A stretch of 64,000 nt of DNA from an uncultured Allomuricauda sp. GTDB lineage: Bacteria; Bacteroidota; Bacteroidia; Flavobacteriales; Flavobacteriaceae. Under the pieces are notes generated by a model. It was not told the DNA's origin. It searched no databases and was given only the letters and a program-made list of their open reading frames with translations. Location of the stretch: positions 372,001 through 436,000 of the forward strand of contig NZ_CANMOO010000001.1 of the NCBI RefSeq assembly GCF_947499585.1. Direction: 5' to 3'. Positions 1-8,823 of this stretch are shown here, in pieces; position 1 is the first letter of the stretch, and every line of letters starts with the position of its first letter. Position numbers and translations under genes: made by a program.

Positions 1-442
1 TTTCTACTTTAGGGACAATTACCCAGTTGTCACCAACTTTTTTCTTGATTACTGGTAGATAGGGGTTAGGTTGATCCCATGCCGAAGTATCAACTGGCTG
101 ACCATCAATCTGTAAATAAAACAACATGGTCTTTGCCTTTTTTTTATATGTTTTTTCTGCAAAAAGGAGTGGGGCGCCCGTAGTTTCCAATCTTTGGGTT
201 TTAAATCCCAAATCAGAGAAAATGACTGTACATCTGTCTAAGTTTTGCTCAATGTGGTCAGTATAGTTACCATCATTGGGAATTAGTAAAAACTCAAATA
301 AGTCCTTCACGGCATCTGGCAATGCATCTTCAGCAGCAGTTTCAATGTGTTTTTTGCTTAGACTTTGTGCTTGGGTTGCAAATACAAATAGCACATTGAC
401 GAAAACGAGTAAATAACGATTTGGTAAAAGGTTTTTTATCAT
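1..442 (-). CDS. M20-family metallopeptidase (N-terminal part, cut by window edge)
   Basis: Only the first about 147 codons are inside the window; the 3' end lies beyond base 1. The ATG at 442-440 overlaps the uvrB stop in an ATGA, which fixes the start. The protein begins with a hydrophobic signal segment ending in ATQAQ, so it is probably exported. The later stretch with FYLQIDGQPVD followed by W-D-Q-P-N-P resembles the metal-site region of M20/ArgE-DapE type dipeptidases, where this position usually reads GHYDVQPVD; here Q-I-D replaces H-Y-D, a known variation in some flavobacterial members by my recollection. The catalytic remainder cannot be checked. It is probably cotranscribed behind uvrB. 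Confidence 0.65.
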   Translation of the reverse strand, partial: MIKNLLPNRYLLVFVNVLFVFATQAQSLSKKHIETAAEDALPDAVKDLFEFLLIPNDGNYTDHIEQNLDRCTVIFSDLGFKTQRLETTGAPLLFAEKTYKKKAKTMLFYLQIDGQPVDTSAWDQPNPYLPVIKKKVGDNWVIVPKVE

Positions 443-2424
443 GATTCTTGCAATATTTTGATTTCATCCCTTAGTTTGGCAGCTTCCATGAAGTTTAATT
501 CCTTGGCCGCTTTTTCCATTTCTTTGCGTTTTCCCCGTATCATTTTTTCCTTTTGATCCTGGGTAAGATATTCCAAGTCTGGTTCGGCGGCACGTAATTC
601 TTCTTTTTGGAAATGGTAAGTAGAAACAGAATTTTTTACCAAAGCGCTGTCCAAATTTTTGTTTAATGCTCTGGGTATAATATTATTTTCGGTATTATAA
701 GTCATTTGTTTCTCTCTTCTGTAGTTGGTCTCATCTATGGTTTTCTGCATACTGGCTGTTATAGTGTCAGCATACATAATGGCTTTGCCATTTAAGTTAC
801 GCGCAGCGCGACCAACAGTTTGAGTTAAGGAGCGGTTGCTACGTAAAAACCCCTCTTTGTCAGCATCCAAAATGGCCACTAGTGATACTTCAGGTAGATC
901 CAGTCCCTCTCTTAAAAGGTTTACCCCGATTAAAACATCAAAAATTCCTTTTCTTAAATCTTGCATAATCTCAACACGTTCAAGAGTGTCTACATCACTA
1001 TGAATATAGCGACACCTAACATCAATTCTTGTCAGGTATTTTGCCAATTCTTCAGCCATACGTTTGGTCAAGGTAGTCACCAAGGTACGTTCATCTTTGT
1101 CAACACGCTGTTGAATTTCTTCAACTAAATCATCAATTTGATTTAAGCTGGGCCGTACTTCAATGATTGGATCCAATAGACCTGTGGGTCTAATTACCTG
1201 CTCTACATAAACCCCTTGACTTAATTGCAGTTCATAATCAGCTGGCGTAGCACTTACATAGATTACCTGATTTTGTAATGCTTCAAATTCTTCGAACTTA
1301 AGAGGTCTGTTATCCATTGCAGCGGGAAGACGGAAACCATATTCCACTAGGTTTTCCTTTCTAGAACGGTCACCCCCGTACATGGCATGAACTTGCGGAA
1401 GCGTTACATGGCTTTCGTCAATGATCATTAGAAAATCATCAGGAAAATAATCCAATAAGCAAAAAGGTCTTGTGCCTGGTTCTCTGCCATCCAGATATCT
1501 AGAGTAGTTTTCAATCCCAGAGCAATACCCGAGTTCTCTTATCATTTCTAAATCAAAATTGGTTCTTTCTTCCAAACGTTTCGCTTCAAGAGGTCTGCCT
1601 ATTTCCTTGAAATAATCTATTTGCTTTACTAAATCATCTTGAATTAAATGAATAGCATTCTGAAGAATATCTGGAGAGGTGACAAACATATTTGCGGGAT
1701 AGATATTCAGTGAATCATAGACCTCGATTACATTATTGTTAAAAGGATCTAGCGCTTCAATTTCTTCAATCTCATCACCAAAAAAGTGAATTCTAAACGC
1801 ATGATCTGCATAACCTGGAAATACATCCACTACATCTCCCTTAACTCTAAAATTCCCATTTCTAAAATCGGCAGTAGTTCTAGAATATAGACTTTGTACC
1901 AATTGCTTAAGAAATTTTGTTCTTGAGATTACTTGATCTTTATGGATAGATATTACGTTCTTTTGAAATTCAACCGGGTTTCCTATACCGTATAAACAAG
2001 ATACAGATGCTACAACGAGTACATCTCTTCGACCTGACAATAGTGAGGATGTAGCGCTTAATCTGAGTTTTTCAATGTCTTCGTTGATGGAAAGATCTTT
2101 TTCAATATAGAGCCCACTTGTTGGAATGTATGCTTCAGGTTGATAATAATCATAGTAAGAAACAAAGTATTCGATGGCATTGTTTGGAAAAAACTGTTTG
2201 AACTCTGAATATAATTGAGCGGCCAAAGTTTTGTTATGTGCAAGGACAAGGGTCGGACGTTGGGTTTCTTCCACCACATTGGCAACGGTAAATGTTTTTC
2301 CAGAACCGGTTACACCAAGTAATGTTTGATGTGTCTCTTTTTCGGCAATGCCATTAACTAATTGTTTTATGGCTTGGGGTTGGTCACCAGTTGGGCTAAA
2401 TTCTGATACTACTTGAAACTTCAT
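439..2424 (-). CDS. uvrB: Excinuclease ABC subunit B
   Basis: UvrB is the damage-verifying helicase of nucleotide excision repair: it is loaded by UvrA and recruits UvrC. The 661-residue length is normal. The Walker A motif GVTGSGKT is near residue 39, the beta-hairpin region YYDYYQPEAY near 91, and helicase motifs include DESH near 336 and the motif VI region QTVGRAARN near 540. The C-terminal UVR motif (about 625-660, rich in E-M-E-K-A-A-K and AAKLRDEI) binds UvrC. The ATG lies about 40 bases after the stop of nothing else; the next gene leftward overlaps by four bases. No SOS-type operator was recognised upstream. Identification is firm. Confidence 0.98.
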   Translation of the reverse strand: MKFQVVSEFSPTGDQPQAIKQLVNGIAEKETHQTLLGVTGSGKTFTVANVVEETQRPTLVLAHNKTLAAQLYSEFKQFFPNNAIEYFVSYYDYYQPEAYIPTSGLYIEKDLSINEDIEKLRLSATSSLLSGRRDVLVVASVSCLYGIGNPVEFQKNVISIHKDQVISRTKFLKQLVQSLYSRTTADFRNGNFRVKGDVVDVFPGYADHAFRIHFFGDEIEEIEALDPFNNNVIEVYDSLNIYPANMFVTSPDILQNAIHLIQDDLVKQIDYFKEIGRPLEAKRLEERTNFDLEMIRELGYCSGIENYSRYLDGREPGTRPFCLLDYFPDDFLMIIDESHVTLPQVHAMYGGDRSRKENLVEYGFRLPAAMDNRPLKFEEFEALQNQVIYVSATPADYELQLSQGVYVEQVIRPTGLLDPIIEVRPSLNQIDDLVEEIQQRVDKDERTLVTTLTKRMAEELAKYLTRIDVRCRYIHSDVDTLERVEIMQDLRKGIFDVLIGVNLLREGLDLPEVSLVAILDADKEGFLRSNRSLTQTVGRAARNLNGKAIMYADTITASMQKTIDETNYRREKQMTYNTENNIIPRALNKNLDSALVKNSVSTYHFQKEELRAAEPDLEYLTQDQKEKMIRGKRKEMEKAAKELNFMEAAKLRDEIKILQES

Positions 2425-2467
2425 CGTTTAAAATTACGAAGCAAAAAAGTACTTAGAAAGAAAAATG

Positions 2468-4228
2468 TTACCGTCTTAACGCAAAATGACCTTTAAATTC
2501 TCGATTGTCAATTCCTATTGCCCGATACCAGTAGTCATTTGAAGGTAAAGGACGCCCATTGAATAAACCGTTCCATCCAATAGAATCTGCTCCAATTTGA
2601 GAAAGTAGCCTTCCGTACCTATCAAATATTGAAATTGATAAAATCTCAAAATCTTCAGCATTTGGAGGAGGTATAAATTGCCAGAAATCATTAAACCCAT
2701 CACCATTTGGTGTAAAGAATTTTGGAAAGCCTTCAGAAATAAGATCTTGCTCTACGTCTTGAGCAAGAATACAACCGTCCTCGTTTTTATCCCTTACATA
2801 CACTGTATTATCACCTAAAGGAACATTAGTGAATACGTTGCTGTCTTGATATGGGCCATTGATGTCATTTAAAGCAAAATCATACTGACTATTTCCGGAA
2901 ACGTTTACCGTTAACCTCAGATTATCACCATCTCTTTCTACATCTATAGAGCTTATATTAGGACCAGGGATTACATCAACAGTAAATACTTGGGAGGTGG
3001 TACAGGGAATATTATTTCCGCTTGGGTCAGCAAAATTTGTAACGTCTAACCTATACAATCCTCCTTCTGATATTTCGGCTTCTGATGTTTCCGACAATAA
3101 TTCTATTTCTGTTCCTCTGGAGGTAACGTTTGCCCATCTATACGTTTCAGCGACTACACTTGTTGATAAAGTGATGGGTTCTGAGTTTTCACATAAAGTA
3201 AAATTTACTGGAAAGTCAAGTTCAGGAAATAAGGTTACAAATTCACCATTTGAAGGATCTAGAAAAGGACCGCAGCCCACTGCGGTGGAAAAACTTTCTT
3301 GTATACAACCAGTAGCTTCTACTAGTTCATTGAAGGGTACAATGGTCATAAACAGTAAAGCATTGGGCTCAAAGTCAATAACGAATGTCCTTGCAGATCT
3401 AAAGATTCTATCCTTTACAATTTCATTTCCAAAAGGCGTGGTGCCAATGGTGACTTTATATCCAGTAGCACCTGGCACTTCCTCCCATTCCAACAAAGGT
3501 GTCAATGGTACGTTAGTGCCCCCGTCAATAGGGGATGTTAATCTTGTACAGTTTAAACTCTGGGCTATATCTGCAGTAAAAAAAGACTCCTCGATACAGT
3601 TTTGCGCTTCTCCGTTTTCATTTACCGGGATAACAGAGACAAATATTTCAGTATTTATAGGCAAATCTTGAGGTGGATTAAATGTCAACACATTACCAAC
3701 GTTTGTTCTTCCAAAAATATCTGTTCCCCCAGGTGTGGTGCCAATACTCAAAATATAAGATAAAGCACCTGAGGAATAGCTCCAATTGATATTTGAGCGG
3801 AAGTTAATATCGGTGTCTCCATTTGCTGGATTGCGAATATTTGTACAATTAGGTGGAGTAACTACATCTTCTGTTCTAAACGAAATACTTGGACAGACAA
3901 CATTTTGATTTTGATTGCTAAAGAAAAATAGTGTAATCGTAACAAATATTTCGGTATCATCCGGTAGCCCAAATGGAGGGGTGTAAGAAGTATTTGTTCC
4001 GACTGCAGCTTCACTTACTATATCTCTGCCTCCCGGGGTTGTACCAATCGAAATATTATAACTTGGAACACCTATGATTTCTTGCCAAGTTATTGTAGTT
4101 CCCACAGAAACATTATTAGCTCCTGCAACAGGGTTCAATAATCTTGGGCATGTTTGGGAAACAACCAAAAGAGGGGCCAATAAAAGCCCTATGTATAGCA
4201 ATTTTTTTAACATTTGATAAAAAATCAA
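2468..4228 (-). CDS. T9SS type B cargo protein with three FN3-like repeats
   Basis: A 586-residue secreted protein. After a signal peptide (hydrophobic core to about residue 24, ending VVSQ) come three repeats of about 95 residues, each starting with a Cys near N/L-x-x-P and sharing the signature SIGTTPGG or TIGTTPFG, so they are fibronectin-like beta domains. A Cys-containing middle domain follows. The last about 90 residues carry FFTPNGDGFNDFW and end FKGHFALRR, the gliding-motility-associated C-terminal domain that directs type B cargo through the type IX secretion system. It is a paralogue, at least at the C-terminus, of the next gene rightward (end FKGHFALKR), 34 bases away. Likely a surface or adhesive protein; its ligand is unknown. 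Confidence 0.9.
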   Translation of the reverse strand: MIFYQMLKKLLYIGLLLAPLLVVSQTCPRLLNPVAGANNVSVGTTITWQEIIGVPSYNISIGTTPGGRDIVSEAAVGTNTSYTPPFGLPDDTEIFVTITLFFFSNQNQNVVCPSISFRTEDVVTPPNCTNIRNPANGDTDINFRSNINWSYSSGALSYILSIGTTPGGTDIFGRTNVGNVLTFNPPQDLPINTEIFVSVIPVNENGEAQNCIEESFFTADIAQSLNCTRLTSPIDGGTNVPLTPLLEWEEVPGATGYKVTIGTTPFGNEIVKDRIFRSARTFVIDFEPNALLFMTIVPFNELVEATGCIQESFSTAVGCGPFLDPSNGEFVTLFPELDFPVNFTLCENSEPITLSTSVVAETYRWANVTSRGTEIELLSETSEAEISEGGLYRLDVTNFADPSGNNIPCTTSQVFTVDVIPGPNISSIDVERDGDNLRLTVNVSGNSQYDFALNDINGPYQDSNVFTNVPLGDNTVYVRDKNEDGCILAQDVEQDLISEGFPKFFTPNGDGFNDFWQFIPPPNAEDFEILSISIFDRYGRLLSQIGADSIGWNGLFNGRPLPSNDYWYRAIGIDNREFKGHFALRR

Positions 4229-4262
4229 ATACTTGTAACTAAATCATTTCTTTTTTCATAAA

Positions 4263-6977
4263 CTAGCGCTTTAGGGCGAAATGCCCTTTAAACACTCTGC
4301 CATCTTCCAAGGCAACTTTAAACCAATAATCAGAGGCCGGTAATTCATTATTATTGAAAGTGCCATTCCAACCTTCTGTTCTTGGAGTTACTTGAGCCAT
4401 AAGCATTCCAAACCTGTTGTAAATTGAAATAATACTTTGTGCCTGAAATTGATCATTGATACCTATTATTTGCCATGAATCGTTGATTCCATCGCCATTT
4501 GGAGTAAAAAATTTGGGGTATCCAATTACTGAAATCAAGTCCTTGGCAACACCGCATCCATTTTTATCCCTAACATACACTGTGATGAACCCTGGCAATA
4601 TGTCTTCAAAAATTGGGGAGTCTTGATAACTAATGGCATCTAAGGAATACTCATAATCTCCGTCACCCGAAACAATTATTTCGACTAAATTGTCATCGGA
4701 GATATCTTCAACCAGCGTGTTTTCAATAACGGCAATATTGGAAGGAAGTACTTCAAAGCCAAATTCACTAAAACACTCAAAAATTCCATCATTCGTGGTA
4801 TAACTATATCCTACTTCCAAAATATAATTACCGATAGAGGATATTTGTAAATCCTGCAGATTTCCAACTTGTTGAGGAGGTCCTCCTGTATTTTTGTACC
4901 AGCGATACAAATCAAAACCATCTGGAGCTTGTATTGGCAGAGGGGGACCATCGGTGCACCATATTATTTCACTATCAAAAGTAAAAGAAGGTGTAGGGTT
5001 AACGATTAGATTAACAACATCAATATCTTCACATTCATTTGTATCTTCTATTCTAACAAAAATAGACGTAGAAGAAGTTTTATAATCTCCAGAAATAGGA
5101 TTTTGCTCTAGACTAACGTCTTCCAAGGATGTATAAAATGCAATGTCTTGATTGGGATAATTTGTTTCTTGAAAACTATTCAGATCAAAAGTCCCTTCCA
5201 AAAATTGATCCTCCGGAATATCATCACAAGTGTAGTAAAATAGTTCATCATTTGGATCCAAAACAACGGATCGCACTTGAAGTTCCAAATCGCCAAAATT
5301 CTCACATCCATTCTCATCTACAATTTTATATTGAATGGTCTGGTTAAATGGGGTAGAGTTAACATAGCCTATAGGATTGGTTATAGGGTTGTCCGAGTTT
5401 AAATCAGCAGCAGATTCGTAAAATGAAAAGGTATAAGCAGTATTGAATATTGCTTGTTCCAAGTTAAAGGACGTTAAACCATCTGTAGCGTTATTAGTGT
5501 CAACATCGCATTGTGTAAGAAAAATTGAAGGAGCTTCGGGCAGCGGGTTTACAGATATGAACCCTTCTCCAATTATTGGGCATTCCCCAGGGTCACTTAG
5601 TGTAATTTCCAAGCTATAACGCCCAGAATCATTTGCACCTGCAGAATTTATGGTTAATGTATTGCTGGAATTACTAATTGGGTTTCCATCTTTTTCCCAA
5701 GCATAAACTGCACCCGGAATATTTTCAGCTTCAAGTGTGAATGGTTCTCCTTCACAAATGGTCAATGATGTTCCTGTTGAGCCATCAGTATTTTTAACTA
5801 TTTCAATTCTATCAAAAAAAGATTGAATAAAAGGAGGCAGTCCTTGTGTTGCATTCCTTCCATTTAGGGCAACGGCATTATGTCTATAATTTGCAGCATT
5901 GCCTTTTTCGTTTGGATTTTCTATGACTCCTAGATAAGGAGTTCCTATTAGATAGTTTTCGGCAATTGTTCTATATATTTTACCATTTTGCGCAAGTTGC
6001 AGTGCTCCTCTGTACATTGGTCTTCTATCAATCTCTTCTTCTGATGCTGAAATGTTTGGGGCCGTTAGGTCATATTGAACAAGTGATGAAGAGTGTCCTC
6101 CTACTTGACCGGCGGGTTCGTTATTGGAGGTATGGGCATATAAGAACCTTTGGTCTGGGGAAAACTCAATACCATAAGGAAATTTGTTTGGGGCTGATAC
6201 AAGTATTCGATTCTGATTGGATAAAATCCCCGTGTTTACATCAAAATCATATAAATATAACCCAGAAGCTGAATTTGCACTTGCAAGTGTCTCTGCATCG
6301 GGTGAGAATTTTAAGTAACCTCTTGGATCAAGAACCTCCAGATTGCTAAACTTACTATTAACAGGTGTTGTGTTAACTCCGGTCGATGTTACTTCAAAGG
6401 CATGATAGGTATTGAATGGACCTGTGTTGGGGTTTTCAAGCCCAAGGGCGACTACCCAAATAGATTTGTCCAAACAGTTTTTTAAAACAGCAGATATTTT
6501 TTCTGAGCAGAATTTTAAAAGATTGATATTTTTTTGTGTTACGGCACCATTTCCTGAATTAAGGGAAAGATCAACAACCGAATAATTTAATCCGAAGTTG
6601 GGATCATTTTCAGCAGTAGAGGTATCAACTGTAAAGATGTATAGAATATTGGGGTCGCCTGGCTTTTGAACTATAATAGCAGATTGTGTGCTGGAAGGGT
6701 CGCCATAAAGTCCGGTTCCATTTTGCATAACGTTGTGGTTTCTATCAAAAACTCTAATACCGTCTGTATAGAGCAAAAGATTACCAACAGCGTCTGAAAT
6801 TGAGGCACAACCTTCAAATGTGCTTATTCTGCCATCGGTGAGAGGTACAACAGTTCCGTCGTTGTTAAATTTTATTCCAGCACCATTTCCAAAATACCAA
6901 TTAGACGTCTCTCCTTGACTAAAAACTGAAAAGGAAAATAAGAATGAAAGAAGTAAATAAATGTATTTATTTGACAT
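4263..6977 (-). CDS. T9SS type B cargo protein with N-terminal propeller-like region
   Basis: A 904-residue secreted protein with signal peptide (MSNKYIYLLLSFLFSFSVFS). Residues about 25-390 look like a beta-propeller: repeated short strands with YIFTVDTS, LKFSPDAETLA, IEFSPDQRFLYAH and asparagine-rich turns. Then comes an Ig/PKD-like domain (about 400-480, with CEGEPFTLEA and GRYSLEI), two further Cys-paired beta domains, and a C-terminal about 90-residue domain with FFTPNGDGINDSW ending FKGHFALKR, the type B T9SS sorting domain. It is 34 bases upstream of the related 586-residue protein on the same strand, so the two may be cotranscribed. Likely exposed on the cell surface; substrate unknown. 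Confidence 0.9.
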   Translation of the reverse strand: MSNKYIYLLLSFLFSFSVFSQGETSNWYFGNGAGIKFNNDGTVVPLTDGRISTFEGCASISDAVGNLLLYTDGIRVFDRNHNVMQNGTGLYGDPSSTQSAIIVQKPGDPNILYIFTVDTSTAENDPNFGLNYSVVDLSLNSGNGAVTQKNINLLKFCSEKISAVLKNCLDKSIWVVALGLENPNTGPFNTYHAFEVTSTGVNTTPVNSKFSNLEVLDPRGYLKFSPDAETLASANSASGLYLYDFDVNTGILSNQNRILVSAPNKFPYGIEFSPDQRFLYAHTSNNEPAGQVGGHSSSLVQYDLTAPNISASEEEIDRRPMYRGALQLAQNGKIYRTIAENYLIGTPYLGVIENPNEKGNAANYRHNAVALNGRNATQGLPPFIQSFFDRIEIVKNTDGSTGTSLTICEGEPFTLEAENIPGAVYAWEKDGNPISNSSNTLTINSAGANDSGRYSLEITLSDPGECPIIGEGFISVNPLPEAPSIFLTQCDVDTNNATDGLTSFNLEQAIFNTAYTFSFYESAADLNSDNPITNPIGYVNSTPFNQTIQYKIVDENGCENFGDLELQVRSVVLDPNDELFYYTCDDIPEDQFLEGTFDLNSFQETNYPNQDIAFYTSLEDVSLEQNPISGDYKTSSTSIFVRIEDTNECEDIDVVNLIVNPTPSFTFDSEIIWCTDGPPLPIQAPDGFDLYRWYKNTGGPPQQVGNLQDLQISSIGNYILEVGYSYTTNDGIFECFSEFGFEVLPSNIAVIENTLVEDISDDNLVEIIVSGDGDYEYSLDAISYQDSPIFEDILPGFITVYVRDKNGCGVAKDLISVIGYPKFFTPNGDGINDSWQIIGINDQFQAQSIISIYNRFGMLMAQVTPRTEGWNGTFNNNELPASDYWFKVALEDGRVFKGHFALKR

Positions 6978-7006
6978 TCAACGGATAAATAGTACCTGAC
7001 AAGATA

Positions 7007-7840
7007 CTATAAATCGCGCTTTTTCAATAATGCATAGGATAAATAGATAAAAAGAGCTGTCCAAAAGATGACTATGAAAAACTCGTACCAATACACTTGA
7101 TAATCAAATTTCATATTCTCTCCTATTTGTTCTCCTATATTTTGTACAGCAGAAAGTCTAGTGAAAGGCTCTTTTATAAGATTCATCATAGACTCAAGTG
7201 GAAAGAAATCTTTAACAAGTTTTGCGTTTGGCCAACTCATAATTTTCCAGCCAAGCAATCCAAAAATTAGCTGTTCAAGAATTACCCATAATATTAAAAA
7301 GCCTAGTGCGAATGCCGATCTTTTCACAAAAATCCCCAGAAAAAGACAGAAAGAGAAGAACCCAACCAACTTCACGAAAAAGGCCAATAGGAACTCTAAA
7401 TCAGAAAAGATAATAGAAAACTCATTGTAATCTGAATAGACAAGCCCTAAAATTAGGGATACAACAAAAACAAATACTGTGGAAATCAAAGAAAAAGATA
7501 TGACGGTAAGAAACTTAGAAAGAATAAATTCTTTCTTGGAGAGGCCATCTATCAAATTTTGTTTAATAGTCTTATTGCTGTACTCGTTTGCCATCATAGA
7601 AACAATGACTATTGCCAAAAACAGCTTAAAAATTGCTGTTACAAATGTGTTGAAATGCCAGATGTAAGGAAAATTGAAAATTCCTTGATCTGCCAGATGA
7701 AATTTTACAGGACCAATATCAAACTTTATTGCTGCTATTAAAGCGATTGAGGTTAGAAGTAGAAAATAGGAGGTAATCAATATTTTACTTGCCCTATTAT
7801 TCCAAAGTTTTATGAATTCTATTTGTAGTAAGCGTACCAT
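7007..7840 (-). CDS. ABC-2 type transporter permease
   Basis: A 277-residue inner-membrane protein with about six hydrophobic segments (around residues 20-40, 55-80, 110-135, 150-170, 175-200 and 250-270) and the short cytoplasmic N-terminus typical of ABC-2 permeases. The stretch MANEYSNKTIKQNLIDGLSK resembles the coupling loop of bacitracin- and Nat-type exporters. The gene starts 12 bases after the stop of the ATPase gene at 7853-8749, so the two form an exporter. The substrate (lipid, peptide or drug) cannot be read from sequence. Confidence 0.88.
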   Translation of the reverse strand: MVRLLQIEFIKLWNNRASKILITSYFLLLTSIALIAAIKFDIGPVKFHLADQGIFNFPYIWHFNTFVTAIFKLFLAIVIVSMMANEYSNKTIKQNLIDGLSKKEFILSKFLTVISFSLISTVFVFVVSLILGLVYSDYNEFSIIFSDLEFLLAFFVKLVGFFSFCLFLGIFVKRSAFALGFLILWVILEQLIFGLLGWKIMSWPNAKLVKDFFPLESMMNLIKEPFTRLSAVQNIGEQIGENMKFDYQVYWYEFFIVIFWTALFIYLSYALLKKRDL

Positions 7841-7852
7841 TAGTTTTTTTGA

Positions 7853-8749
7853 TTAATTGTTTTTGGTCAAGGCTAAAAATTGTTCTTCCAGGCTTTCTTT
7901 GCGTTTTACTAGATGAGAAAGTACCATTCCATTGTCAAAAAGCATTTTGTTGAGTTCTTCTGCATTCATTTCCTCTTTTAGAAAAGCTGTAATGGTGCCA
8001 TTCTCTCGTGTAATCTTTCCAAAACTTGCATTTTTTTCCAACAATCCTTGCAGCTTTTCCATGTCTGAAGTCCTTAGCTCAAAGAAACCATGACTGGCCA
8101 ACATACTATCTACGGGTCCCGAATAGAGTTTTTCTCCTTTTCTAAGTATTACAACATGAGAGCACACTTTTTCAACTTCATCCAGTAAATGGGAAGCTAG
8201 TAATATGGTTGTACCTTGACCAGCAATTTCTTTAATGATTTCCCTTATTTGATGAATTCCTTGAGGGTCTAATCCGTTGGTAGGCTCATCAAGAATGAGG
8301 ATTTCGGGGTCATTCAATAGGGCAGAGGCGATAGCCAAACGTTGTTTCATCCCTAAAGAATAGGTCTTGAACTTGCTATCTTTTCGTTCCCAGAGACCAA
8401 CCAGCTGCAACTTCTCTTCGATTTTGGTTTCTGGAACCTCTTTTATTTTGCAAACCAGTTTCAGGTTTTGAATAGCGGTCATATAAGGGTAAAAATTGGG
8501 TCGCTCTATAATGGCGCCAACCTTTTTTAAGGCATCATGGGTAGAAGTATTGCCTTCAAACCAGCTAAAATCTCCGGAGGTTCTGTTTACAACATTTAAA
8601 ATAATACCTAAAGTAGTGGACTTACCACTACCATTAGGTCCCAAAATACCATAGACATTACCCTTTTCTATGGTAAAGGATAGGTCTTTAACTGCGGTGA
8701 GATAGCCGAATTTTTTTGTTAGATGATTTACGGTCAGTATTGTCTCCAA
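7853..8749 (-). CDS. ABC transporter ATP-binding protein
   Basis: A 298-residue cytoplasmic ATPase of the ABC-2 exporter encoded with the next gene. Visible motifs: Walker A GPNGSGKST (about 38-46), signature SLGMKQRL (about 131), Walker B with ILDEPTNGLDP (about 152), and switch His in LLASHLLDE. The C-terminal about 80 residues after the ATPase core are the regulatory extension common in CcmA/BcrA-type proteins. The start is TTG at 8749 (METILTVNHL); I found no in-frame ATG upstream or close downstream. It is divergent from the kinase-like gene at 8824. Known family; transported molecule unknown. Confidence 0.92.
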   Translation of the reverse strand: METILTVNHLTKKFGYLTAVKDLSFTIEKGNVYGILGPNGSGKSTTLGIILNVVNRTSGDFSWFEGNTSTHDALKKVGAIIERPNFYPYMTAIQNLKLVCKIKEVPETKIEEKLQLVGLWERKDSKFKTYSLGMKQRLAIASALLNDPEILILDEPTNGLDPQGIHQIREIIKEIAGQGTTILLASHLLDEVEKVCSHVVILRKGEKLYSGPVDSMLASHGFFELRTSDMEKLQGLLEKNASFGKITRENGTITAFLKEEMNAEELNKMLFDNGMVLSHLVKRKESLEEQFLALTKNN

Positions 8750-8823
8750 GGCAAAATCGTTTTTTGATTTGTTTATAGTAACTTGACGAGGTATTATGGA
8801 TTTTGTTACAAAATAGGGAAAGA

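Noticed and set aside
2997-3671. 224-codon open frame on the plus strand
   Set aside because: It lies wholly inside the T9SS cargo gene on the other strand, has no recognisable domain and reflects the repetitive composition of that gene.
8803-8823. TTG start for the kinase-like gene
   Set aside because: ATG at 8824 follows within seven codons and gives a normal N-terminus.
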